Shown in pieces: positions 1 to 6,148 of a stretch of 8,582 bases of DNA. Origin of the DNA: Rhodospirillales bacterium. GTDB taxonomy: Bacteria > Pseudomonadota > Alphaproteobacteria > Acetobacterales > Acetobacteraceae. Position 1 is the stretch's first letter. Every line of letters starts with the position of its first letter. The DNA lies in assembly GCA_025350425.1 (NCBI GenBank), contig JANXXW010000330.1, forward strand, positions 1-8,582. The letters run 5' to 3'. A model generated the notes under the pieces. The model had not been told where the DNA came from. It searched no databases and saw nothing but the letters and a program-made list of their open reading frames with translations. Position numbers and translations under genes: made by a program.

Positions 1-112
1 ACGGGTGGGACGAGTAGGTTGTTCGATACACAGTCCTGTCTGCCGAAGAAAGTTTGCCCTCCATACTTCATGATGCATGGGTAACTCGCCGGTCGTTCGT
101 GGCTAATTACAT

Positions 113-140
113 TTGTTAGACCGCAAGAAAATGTTATGAA
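113..140 (+). promoter_or_regulatory. Possible sigma-70-like promoter
   Basis: TTGTTA at 113-118 and TATGAA at 135-140 are separated by 16 bases and lie in an AT-rich stretch upstream of the first + strand gene. Each hexamer matches the sigma-70 consensus only partly. Transcription from here would leave a leader of about 125 bases before the ATG at 274. This is a pattern match by eye, and alphaproteobacterial promoters are often poorly conserved. Confidence 0.22.
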
Positions 141-263
141 TATGTACTCAACGGCCGCTGCATCTGGCTGCTTTCCTATAGTTCAGTAAGACAAACGGGC
201 AGTATGCTTTAGGTTAATGTTAAAGTTTATCGCGAGAGTATCGACCTTCCAAACGTCCATGAC

Positions 264-268
264 GGAGG
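264..268 (+). promoter_or_regulatory. Strong ribosome binding site that sets the start at 274
   Basis: GGAGG is complementary to the 3' end of 16S rRNA and stands five bases before the ATG at 274. It decides between this start and the in-frame ATGs at 217 and 259. Confidence 0.65.
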
Positions 269-273
269 CGGTG

Positions 274-531
274 ATGAAGTGGATCTGGCTCGATAACGCG
301 GATGGTTCTGTTGCGGACGAGAGTGGTGGATTACGTTTAGTTGTTAAAGCTGTTGGTGGAATGACTCGCTTTTTAGTCACAAGAACCGACGAATCGTCCA
401 GTAATGGTGACACTTTTCTTGTCGGCTCTGGCACATCGCTTGATACCTCGTCCGCGATGCGTGCCGCCGAGAGCTTCGCCGCGCGGCTTCGGGAAACGCG
501 CCCGAAGCAAGGCGTTGACATCCTATTTTAG
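274..531 (+). CDS. Small protein of unknown function (85 aa)
   Basis: I do not recognise this protein. It starts MKWIWLDNADG, has a hydrophobic beta-strand-like stretch near residues 19-37 (GLRLVVKAVGGMTRFLVTR), a Ser/Gly-rich turn region around residues 38-57, and a C-terminal Ala/Arg-rich helix-like segment around residues 58-77. There is no signal peptide or membrane segment, so it is probably a soluble alpha/beta protein. The start at 274 is chosen because GGAGG at 264-268 lies five bases upstream, an excellent ribosome binding site. In-frame ATGs at 217 and 259 lack one. It ends 13 bases before the likely start of the glycosyltransferase gene, so the two are probably co-transcribed. The strong ribosome binding site supports a real gene, but its function is unknown. 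Confidence 0.6.
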   Translation: MKWIWLDNADGSVADESGGLRLVVKAVGGMTRFLVTRTDESSSNGDTFLVGSGTSLDTSSAMRAAESFAARLRETRPKQGVDILF

Positions 532-542
532 TCGGATCCGAC
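531..542. repeat. 12-base perfect palindrome at the gene junction
   Basis: GTCGGATCCGAC equals its own reverse complement. It begins on the last base of the upstream stop codon, contains the only plausible ribosome binding element (GGA) for the glycosyltransferase, and ends two bases before the TTG start. With no loop it is more likely a DNA-level dyad than a stable RNA hairpin. It could be an operator, or chance. Confidence 0.5.
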
Positions 543-544
543 AC

Positions 545-1561
545 TTGACCCAACGTCACGATGTCCCGCCGAAGGTGACAGTGGCTATACCAGTGTACAA
601 TAGCGCATCCACGTTGGAGCGCTGCATCAATTCCGCCACGTCGCAGACGATGAAGAATATCGAGATTATTGTGGTCGATGATGGTTCAAGCGACGAGAGC
701 GGTACCGTGGCTGAGGCGTTGGCGCTAGATGACCGGCGCATCAAGGTGCTCCGGTTGCAGCGAAACCATGGCGAGCCGCACGTGATGAACGTCATCGCTG
801 GGATTGCGAATGGCGACTGGATCGCCGTTCTCGATGCCAAGGACGCGTTCCTACCCGACCGCCTTGAACGCCTTGTTCACGAGGCCGAATCGCGCGAAGT
901 GCAGATGGTCGTCGATAATCTGCTTTACGTCGATTTCGGTATCGGTCGCGTGATCAGAACCGCCTTCGATCCGACCAATCCACCGCGCACTCTGGCGATG
1001 TCGGATTTCGTTCAGGCTGCGAATACATACGCCGATTTCGATTTTGGGCTTTTGAAACCGATGATACGGCGTAGTTTTATTGAGAATACCGGGATCGCCT
1101 ATTACGAGCACACCAAGCTTACGCAGAATTTTTATTACCTTCTGAGTTTTTTTGCGGCCGGTGGTCGCGCGCTGATCCTGGGTGCGCCGCTTTATAAATG
1201 GACACTGCCATCCTCCGCCGGCAATCGCCAACGGATCGGGACGACCGCACAACAAGGCTCGGCCGACTATCTACCGTTGTTGCGCGCGAACGAACATTTT
1301 GTAACAGAGATGAATAGTCGGGGAATGACGGAAGTAGTGACGATGTTAGAGGCGCGCTCGCGACAGTATCGCGCGATGATATTTTACCACGACGCGCGAC
1401 TTTCCGCGTTGGAAGGACGCTGGTTCAAGTGCGCGAGTAAGTTACTGCTCCATCCCGTTGCTTACGCCTTGCTGGCCTCGCGCATCTTGGCGCGCGGCAG
1501 GCGTGCGTCACGCGGCGCGTTCGGCAAGACCGTTCGGCGCCCTTTTGCGCGGTTTCTATGA
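545..1561 (+). CDS. Glycosyltransferase family 2 protein with degenerate catalytic motifs
   Basis: This is a GT-A fold, family 2 glycosyltransferase-like protein, about 338 aa from the TTG at 545. The N-terminal nucleotide-sugar domain is clear: VTVAIPVYNS at residues 11-20, then IIVVDDGSSDES around 41-52. The segment WIAVLDAKDAFLPDRLERL at about 92-110 corresponds to the usual LDADD (DxD) metal-binding motif, but the second Asp is Lys. Further on, where family members often have a GED-F motif carrying the catalytic base, this protein reads TQNF (1121-1132). The C-terminus is Arg-rich with no clear transmembrane helix. The frame stays open back to an ATG at 404, but that part overlaps the upstream gene and reads as its out-of-frame shadow. 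The TTG is preceded by GGA at 534-536 with eight bases of spacing, so the start is likely but not certain. It ends in an ATGA overlap with the next gene. It may be inactive or act without the usual metal-binding residue. Confidence 0.8.
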   Translation: MTQRHDVPPKVTVAIPVYNSASTLERCINSATSQTMKNIEIIVVDDGSSDESGTVAEALALDDRRIKVLRLQRNHGEPHVMNVIAGIANGDWIAVLDAKDAFLPDRLERLVHEAESREVQMVVDNLLYVDFGIGRVIRTAFDPTNPPRTLAMSDFVQAANTYADFDFGLLKPMIRRSFIENTGIAYYEHTKLTQNFYYLLSFFAAGGRALILGAPLYKWTLPSSAGNRQRIGTTAQQGSADYLPLLRANEHFVTEMNSRGMTEVVTMLEARSRQYRAMIFYHDARLSALEGRWFKCASKLLLHPVAYALLASRILARGRRASRGAFGKTVRRPFARFL

Positions 1562-2472
1562 GCACGCTTCCCCCCGTGCATGCAACGCGCGTCCTAATAG
1601 TAACCGCGGCGGATAGTCGCTTCATTGGACTGCTTCGCGGGATGCTGCAGTCGCTCGCGCCCTTGCTTGATGCCAAGGAGGCCGATCTTGCATGTTTCGA
1701 CCTTGGATTGAACGCGCGTGACCGGTCGTGGCTGTCGTCGCGTGGCGCCATGCTACGGTCACCAGGCGTCCATTTCGGCATATCGGAGGAGGCGCACTCT
1801 CCTGCCCTCCGGTCTTTCCTGACACGCCCGTTCCTACCTGATTACTTTCCCGGTTATGACGTCTATGTTTGGATTGACTCGGACGTGTGGCTACAGGACG
1901 TCGGCGTTATACGACATTATGTTGCATCAGCACTGAAGGATGGTCTCGCGGTCACGCATGAGAGAGAGCGGGCCTATCGACTACAACCGTGGCTGCTCGG
2001 GTGGACGGCCAAGCATTTCCTCCTGGGATATGGGCCGTTGCTGGGGGGCTATCTTCTCGCCATGCCCCATCTGAATGCCGGTTTCTTTGCGGCGGCAGCC
2101 GGCGCTCCACATTGGGCCGCGTGGGCCAGGAATTATGAGCGGGCATTTCGTCGCACCGCTGCCCTGGTACCCCACGACCAGTTTGCCCTCAATCATGCGC
2201 TACACGCCCGAGGCGGCGCGCGGCTCAAATCAGCGATTCTGGATCCTGGGAACAACTGGATCTGCGACCGTGGAACTCCGGCGTGGAATGACGAGAGGCA
2301 GGCCTATTGCAAGCCTTATGCACCGTATGATCCGATCGGCGCCTTACATCTGGCTGGTCCAGCGAAGCGCAAGGAATATGTCATTCGGCGAACGGGCGGC
2401 GGTTCATTCAAAACTGCGATTCTTTGGGGAAGCTCGCCAGACAATCCTCAAGCAGTGCCTAAATATGAGTAA
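1558..2472 (+). CDS. Putative GT8-like glycosyltransferase with DSD motif
   Basis: This 304-residue protein looks like a GT-A fold sugar transferase of the GT8-like group. RVLIVTAADSRFIGLLRGML at residues 11-30 fits the first strand and helix of the nucleotide-binding fold. YDVYVWIDSDVWLQD at 100-114 holds the DxD motif (Asp107, Asp109) that binds metal and UDP-sugar in such enzymes. LNAGFFAAA (172-180), HDQFALNHAL (206-215) and HLAGPAK (264-270) resemble the acceptor-site and HxxGxxK-type motifs of GT8 enzymes. There is no signal peptide or membrane helix, so it probably acts in the cytoplasm. Its ATG overlaps the preceding stop as ATGA, and no ribosome binding site is evident, so translation is probably coupled to the GT2 gene. 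Its donor, acceptor and product are unknown. A joint role in surface polysaccharide or glycoprotein decoration is an inference from the pairing. Confidence 0.72.
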   Translation: MSTLPPVHATRVLIVTAADSRFIGLLRGMLQSLAPLLDAKEADLACFDLGLNARDRSWLSSRGAMLRSPGVHFGISEEAHSPALRSFLTRPFLPDYFPGYDVYVWIDSDVWLQDVGVIRHYVASALKDGLAVTHERERAYRLQPWLLGWTAKHFLLGYGPLLGGYLLAMPHLNAGFFAAAAGAPHWAAWARNYERAFRRTAALVPHDQFALNHALHARGGARLKSAILDPGNNWICDRGTPAWNDERQAYCKPYAPYDPIGALHLAGPAKRKEYVIRRTGGGSFKTAILWGSSPDNPQAVPKYE

Positions 2473-2547
2473 CCCGCGACATATGGATTGGTGGGCCATT
2501 GTTTTAGGCAGAAGCCATGGTCGAGCGGCAGGAACGGGCGGAAAGCC

Positions 2548-3609
2548 ATGAGAAAGGTCGCGCCTTTCGTCGGTGAGAGCTCGGACGGAAATGGAGCTGT
2601 AAGTGAGCTCGCGTCGTTCCTGGCGCGGATGGAAGGGGCTGCCGAGGTGTCGGCGGACCATGTTGCCTCCGCAAAAAGAATAACGACGGGCACGACGCTG
2701 GAGGAGGGCTTCGATGCCTTATCCGACGACGAAATACCCCACAATCCACTAGGAGAGCGGCCGGTTGCTAAGGGGCGAGTACTCCGGAAACGACCCACCG
2801 GTTCGCGCGCTGCCGTGGTCCTCCTGCTCGCCTTCACTGGGTGCATTGTGGCATCGCGTACCCAGGACGAGTGGGCTCCTCCAACGATGAACTTGGCCAC
2901 GAACTCTCGGCCATCCGTGGCTTCGCCAAAGGAGACAGTCGCTCCCGTTAGCGCGCCGCTACCCCCACCAGCGTTGGCTCCGGCGCCATCGGTCGACTCC
3001 ATACCCAGTGCCGCGCCCGGTCCAACTCGCGACAGGGTTCCCACGTCGGTACGAGGTGGCCCCGAGCCACCATCTTCCATCGCCAATCCCGACTTAAACC
3101 AAGCCGAGATACCGCGCGGGGCATCGGTCATCATCGCGCCGGCGCAACGTCAAACGACTGAGCGGTCCCCTAACGCTGGTCAGCCTACCCAGCCAGCCTC
3201 GCTTATGCCGCAATCCTTGGCTCCACTACCGCTCTTGTCCTTACCGTTACCCCCGTTGCAAGCCCATATCGCCCCGCTTCCACTTCCATCCCCAACAATG
3301 GCGGAACGCTCCGCACCCGTCCCACTATCTCAGAACGTAGTGGTTTTCATGCGGCGGGCCGACCGCCTGATCGAGTTGGGTGATATTTCCGGCGCGAGAT
3401 TGCTTTATGAGCGGGCTGCCGGTCTTGGCAGTGGGACCGCGGCTTTTTCGATGGGTCGCACATTCGATCCCCTTTTCCTTTCGGCTTTGGGCGCCAGCAT
3501 CCCGCCCGACGAGGCAAAGTCGGCCGAGTGGTATCGGCGGGCGGTCGTGCTAGGAAGCGTCGAGGCGACAGCCTCATTGCGCCTACTTGACCGCCGCATG
3601 TCCAGATAG
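2548..3609 (+). CDS. Single-pass membrane protein with Pro-rich linker and Sel1-like repeats
   Basis: The protein has 353 residues from the ATG at 2548, chosen because the purine-rich GCGGAAAG lies just upstream; an in-frame ATG at 2488 has no such site. Residues 1-87 are polar and end in a basic patch (KGRVLRKRPTGSR). A short hydrophobic helix follows at about 88-103. By the positive-inside rule the N-terminus is cytoplasmic and the rest periplasmic. Residues 109-260 form a long Pro/Ala/Ser-rich spacer with repeated PLPL-type units near 226-248. Residues 265-350 look like Sel1/TPR-type helical repeats: ADRLIELGDISGARLLYERA, then DEAKSAEWYRRAVVLGS. Sel1 repeats generally bind other proteins. 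The TAXI binding-protein gene begins 11 bases after the stop, so the two are probably co-expressed and may interact in the periplasm. I do not know a named homologue. Confidence 0.75.
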   Translation: MRKVAPFVGESSDGNGAVSELASFLARMEGAAEVSADHVASAKRITTGTTLEEGFDALSDDEIPHNPLGERPVAKGRVLRKRPTGSRAAVVLLLAFTGCIVASRTQDEWAPPTMNLATNSRPSVASPKETVAPVSAPLPPPALAPAPSVDSIPSAAPGPTRDRVPTSVRGGPEPPSSIANPDLNQAEIPRGASVIIAPAQRQTTERSPNAGQPTQPASLMPQSLAPLPLLSLPLPPLQAHIAPLPLPSPTMAERSAPVPLSQNVVVFMRRADRLIELGDISGARLLYERAAGLGSGTAAFSMGRTFDPLFLSALGASIPPDEAKSAEWYRRAVVLGSVEATASLRLLDRRMSR

Positions 3610-3620
3610 CGAGAAAGCCG

Positions 3621-4610
3621 ATGCCGGACGCCACCACGACGCGGCGCAACGTTCTGTTGGGAAGCACCTTTGCCGCGCTTCCGAGTGAATTATTGGCGGA
3701 AGCCGCCGCCAAACCGTCGAGCGCCGTGCTTACCGCGCGGGCAAATTACGGCACAGTCGGCGTGATTTCCGGTGGCGTGGACGGAACCTATATCCGCATC
3801 GCCGCCGACCTCGCCACAGTTCTCGACGACGGAGACAACCTGCGGGTTTTGCCCGTAGTTGGAAAAGGCTCCGTGCAGAACTTATCCGACCTTGTCTATC
3901 TGCACGGTATCGATATCGCCATCATGCAGTCGGACGCGCTCGCCTTCGTCGTGAGCGAGAATATGTTTCCCGGCGTGATCTCCTCGGTCAGGTACGTCGC
4001 GAAACTGTATGATGAGGAGGTACATATCCTGGCGCGAGGCGATATCACTCGCCTTGAGGATTGTGCCGGGCAGAAGGTGAACTTCGATGTCCCCGGAAGC
4101 GGCACTGGGGTTACCGCGTCCCTTTTGTTCAGCAAACTCGGCATTGCCATTGAGCCAACCTATCTATCCCAGGAGAACGCTTTGAAGTCGCTAAGTGACG
4201 GCGACATCGCAGCACTCGTGTATGTCGCGGGCCAGCCTGCGGCCTTGTTCAAGCCGCTGGCAGCGGGATCGAAACTGCACTTTCTAACAGTGCCCTTGAG
4301 CGCGGGGCTGATTGACACCTATCTTCCCGCACGGCTCATCCATGACTCATACCCCAGCCTGATACCTGACCAGGCCCCAGTTGAGACGGTTGCCGTAGGC
4401 GCTGTGATGGCGGCATACGGCTCACCGCCAGGCACGGATCGCTATCGCCGCATCGAGAAATTCGTGACCTCGCTCTCAACTAACTTTGCGCAACTCTTAA
4501 AACCCCCGCGTCATCCAAAGTGGCGCGAAGTGAATCTTCGGGCGGAAGTACCCGGCTGGACCCGGTTCACGCTCCGCCCGCCTTCGATTCCAGCTTTCGG
4601 CAGATTATAA
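3621..4610 (+). CDS. TAXI-family TRAP transporter solute-binding protein
   Basis: This 329-residue protein matches the TAXI (TRAP-associated extracytoplasmic immunogenic) family of periplasmic solute receptors, often annotated for glutamate-type or other organic acids. The diagnostic N-terminal region is GTVGVISGGVDGTYIRIAAD (44-63), followed by LRVLPVVGKGSVQNLSDLVY (74-93) and IDIAIMQSDALAF (97-109). PGSGTGVTASLLFSKLGI (158-175) is typical of the ligand-binding second lobe, and HPKWREVNL near residue 298 is typical of the C-terminus. The N-terminus TTRRNVLLGS with a short hydrophobic stretch resembles a Tat signal peptide, with cleavage perhaps after the Ala-rich segment near residue 30. No lipobox cysteine is seen. 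No TRAP membrane subunits (DctQ/DctM or fused) lie in this window, so it is an orphan receptor here. It could feed a distant permease or act as a sensor with the adjacent Sel1 protein. Confidence 0.9.
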   Translation: MPDATTTRRNVLLGSTFAALPSELLAEAAAKPSSAVLTARANYGTVGVISGGVDGTYIRIAADLATVLDDGDNLRVLPVVGKGSVQNLSDLVYLHGIDIAIMQSDALAFVVSENMFPGVISSVRYVAKLYDEEVHILARGDITRLEDCAGQKVNFDVPGSGTGVTASLLFSKLGIAIEPTYLSQENALKSLSDGDIAALVYVAGQPAALFKPLAAGSKLHFLTVPLSAGLIDTYLPARLIHDSYPSLIPDQAPVETVAVGAVMAAYGSPPGTDRYRRIEKFVTSLSTNFAQLLKPPRHPKWREVNLRAEVPGWTRFTLRPPSIPAFGRL

Positions 4611-4676
4611 TACCAAACTACACATCACAATCGGAGTAGCGAATAATAACGGTTTGTGTCATAATCGGGTATCATC

Positions 4677-4697
4677 GGCGCGCGCTGTCGGCGCGCC
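4677..4697 (+). promoter_or_regulatory. GC-only hairpin just upstream of a ribosome binding site
   Basis: GGCGCGC at 4677-4683 pairs perfectly with GCGCGCC at 4691-4697 around a 7-base loop. It ends four bases before the GAGG (4702-4705) that serves the small membrane-protein gene. No T-run follows, so it is not a canonical terminator. It could protect or attenuate the mRNA, or affect translation initiation. Confidence 0.4.
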
Positions 4698-4710
4698 ATC
4701 TGAGGCGGTC

Positions 4711-4896
4711 ATGCGGAACCAAAGCTCCTCACGACAAACCAGCATCGAGAAACACCGTCCCGAAAAGCTAGAGATCCGGCGCTTTGCTAGATCAGTTGAC
4801 CGGCTTACCACCGCCCGGGGCGTATTATTGGGATTGGCGATTAGCCTGGTTTTCTGGATGCTCGTTGCGTTCGCGCTATCGGAATTGCTGAAATAG
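4711..4896 (+). CDS. Small tail-anchored membrane protein of unknown function (61 aa)
   Basis: The start is the ATG at 4711, with GAGG at 4702-4705 five bases upstream. The frame stays open back to a TTG at 4654 that lacks a ribosome binding site. The N-terminal 37 residues are hydrophilic and rich in Arg, Lys, Ser and Glu. Residues 38-57 (VLLGLAISLVFWMLVAFALS) form one strong transmembrane helix, followed by only four residues ending in Lys. This predicts a small inner-membrane protein with its N-terminus in the cytoplasm. It lies about 100 bases after the TAXI gene and may have its own promoter. I recognise no family. The clean helix and good ribosome binding site suggest a genuine gene. 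Confidence 0.55.
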   Translation: MRNQSSSRQTSIEKHRPEKLEIRRFARSVDRLTTARGVLLGLAISLVFWMLVAFALSELLK

Positions 4897-4920
4897 GCGG
4901 ATTCAACAGCGCAACCGCCT
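4895..4920. terminator. Weak stem-loop in the convergent gap
   Basis: AGGCGG at 4895-4900 pairs with CCGCCT at 4915-4920 around a 14-base loop. It begins inside the stop codon of the small membrane-protein gene. With no T-run and only six pairs it is at best a weak factor-independent terminator, but it lies where one is expected between converging genes. Confidence 0.25.
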
Positions 4921-4948
4921 GGTAGACGCCACCCAAGGATGGCTTACC
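4921..4948. terminator. Second stem-loop overlapping the Crp stop codon
   Basis: GGTA (4921-4924) pairs with TACC (4945-4948), and inside it GCCA (4928-4931) pairs with TGGC (4940-4943), with an asymmetric internal loop. It covers the TAA stop (4944-4946) of the Crp/Fnr gene on the - strand. There is no T-run, so assignment as a bidirectional terminator rests on position only. Confidence 0.25.
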
Positions 4949-5732
4949 AGTTCGTGTTGCGGAAAATCCTGAGCGCTTCCGGTGTGGTGGGCAACGGAGC
5001 TATCGACATCCAGTCAGCCACAGCCTGCATCAATTTCAGATCGAGGATTTTGACTTGGCCGGCGCGGATTTCCAAAAGACCGTCCCGTCTAACCTGCTGG
5101 AGCGTCCGATTGACATGAACGACGCTAAGACCAAGGGAGTCAGCCAGAACTTCCTGGGTCAATGGCATTCCGAAGCTATCGCTTGTCCCCAGTCCCGCAA
5201 CCCGAAGACGGTGGTGGAATTCGAGCATGAGATGTACCATGCGTTCATATGCCGTTTGACGGCCAAGACGAACGATGTGGTCGCTCATCAATGCTGTCTC
5301 ATGCAAGGCGAGAAGGCGAATGGCGCGAGTAAGCCCGTGATGCGCCGAATGGCCACTGGCCGCGGCATGGGTCAGTGAGGTCGCGTCCACGCTGGTGGCG
5401 TTGGTCAGCGCCATAGAGCTTGTATCCGAGGGCAGCGCGAGCTCCTCCAAATTACCGATGGAGTCGCCGGGAAGAATGAAGTTTATGATCTGCCGGCGTC
5501 CATCTCCTAACAGGCGATGCCGGCAGGCCCATCCGGAAACCAGCAATCGAGGCGCGGTCGGCTTCATACCGGTCCAAATTTCGGTTCGCGGCGGGTGCAA
5601 CCGAACAAACCTCGCCAGGCTATGCAAAAGCCGGAGGTCTTCCTCAGAAAGCTGACTAAGGGCGGAAAGCCGACAAATAAGAGCGCTGAACTGTGCCGTC
5701 TTGGAACTGCTACGGCTGGAGAAGTCGCTCAT
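4944..5732 (-). CDS. Crp/Fnr-family transcriptional regulator
   Basis: This 262-residue DNA-binding regulator has the Crp/Fnr two-domain layout. The N-terminal cNMP-binding-like beta roll spans about residues 30-125 and includes the GRRQIINFILPGDSIGNLEE segment (78-97). A long dimerisation helix follows at about 137-175. The C-terminal winged helix holds the helix-turn-helix LTQEVLADSLGLSVVHVNRT (191-210) and the wing GLLEIRAGQVKILD. The only cysteines are Cys20 and Cys70, so it cannot carry an Fnr-type four-cysteine iron-sulfur cluster. The Glu/Arg cAMP-contact pattern of Crp is not evident either, so its effector is unknown. Its ATG overlaps the response regulator stop as ATGA, implying coupled translation. 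Regulators of this class often sit beside HWE kinases in alphaproteobacteria. It probably controls the local operon or stress genes (inference). Confidence 0.9.
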   Translation of the reverse strand: MSDFSSRSSSKTAQFSALICRLSALSQLSEEDLRLLHSLARFVRLHPPRTEIWTGMKPTAPRLLVSGWACRHRLLGDGRRQIINFILPGDSIGNLEELALPSDTSSMALTNATSVDATSLTHAAASGHSAHHGLTRAIRLLALHETALMSDHIVRLGRQTAYERMVHLMLEFHHRLRVAGLGTSDSFGMPLTQEVLADSLGLSVVHVNRTLQQVRRDGLLEIRAGQVKILDLKLMQAVADWMSIAPLPTTPEALRIFRNTNW

Positions 5733-6148
5733 CCCGCTGTAACGCCACCTCTGGCACGCCGGCCGTCTTTTTGGACCGAAACCATATTCAGCAATATATG
5801 TGCGAGTGCGTTGGCATCCACCGGCTTCTCGACCAAGGCCTCGTTCCGGTACGCTGCCGGCAGAGCTGAGGCTTGGTAACCCGACGCAAAGACGAATGGG
5901 ATTGCGCGACGCTTCAGTATTTCAGCAACGGGGAAAACTGCCTCGCTGTGGAGATTGATGTCCAAAACCGCCGCGTCCAGCTGCAGGCTCGTGTCGAGAG
6001 AGGCGGCGGACGCCAGTTCGAGGCGCCCAAAAGGACCGACCACGATAGCGCCAAGGTCTTCGAGAAGACGCGTGAGTTCAGCGGCAATGGTATACTGGTC
6101 CTCGACCACGAGTATCCGGATGCCGTTCAGTCGCGGTTTTTCAGTCAT
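5729..6148 (-). CDS. Single-domain response regulator (receiver only)
   Basis: This is a 139-residue stand-alone CheY-like receiver. The acidic pair is Glu16-Asp17 (ILVVEDQ), the phospho-acceptor is Asp63 (AAVLDINLHSE), the conserved Ser/Thr is Ser89 (FVFASGY), and the conserved Lys is Lys108 (VEKPVD). All catalytic positions are therefore present. There is no DNA-binding or enzymatic output domain; the C-terminal tail after about residue 125 is short and Arg/Gly-rich. The start at 6148 is chosen because its ATG forms an ATGA overlap with the kinase stop, mirroring the overlap with the Crp gene downstream. An in-frame ATG at 6214 would lie inside the kinase gene and add 22 unconserved residues. 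It is presumably phosphorylated by the adjacent HWE kinase. Its output may be a phosphate sink, a relay, or protein contact with another regulator. Confidence 0.92.
   Translation of the reverse strand: MTEKPRLNGIRILVVEDQYTIAAELTRLLEDLGAIVVGPFGRLELASAASLDTSLQLDAAVLDINLHSEAVFPVAEILKRRAIPFVFASGYQASALPAAYRNEALVEKPVDANALAHILLNMVSVQKDGRRARGGVTAG

Larger units (their letters stand above)
1..273. other. Non-coding leader region, AT-richer than the rest
   Basis: No reading frame here has convincing coding character, and the stretch is visibly richer in A and T than the genes to its right. It probably holds the promoter and 5' leader of the small gene that starts at 274. A reading frame continues upstream from that gene to an ATG at 217, but it lacks a ribosome binding site there. 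I cannot tell what lies to the left of the window. Confidence 0.5.

Noticed and set aside
207..225. Small stem CTTTA/TAAAG around the ATG at 217
   Set aside because: Only five AT-rich pairs, too weak to support a regulatory claim.
183..521. - strand frame of 112 codons at the left end
   Set aside because: It lies opposite the small gene that has a strong ribosome binding site, and its own sequence is Ser/Thr-rich without recognisable features.
404..544. N-terminal extension of the GT2 frame to the ATG at 404
   Set aside because: It overlaps the preceding small gene for its whole coding part, is rich in Arg/Pro like an out-of-frame shadow, and the GT2 fold begins only at about 575.
2448..3134. 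Long - strand frame (228 codons) opposite the Sel1 protein gene
   Set aside because: It is the antisense shadow of the Pro/Ala-rich region, giving Gly/Ser/Thr-rich sequence with no domain and no ribosome binding site.
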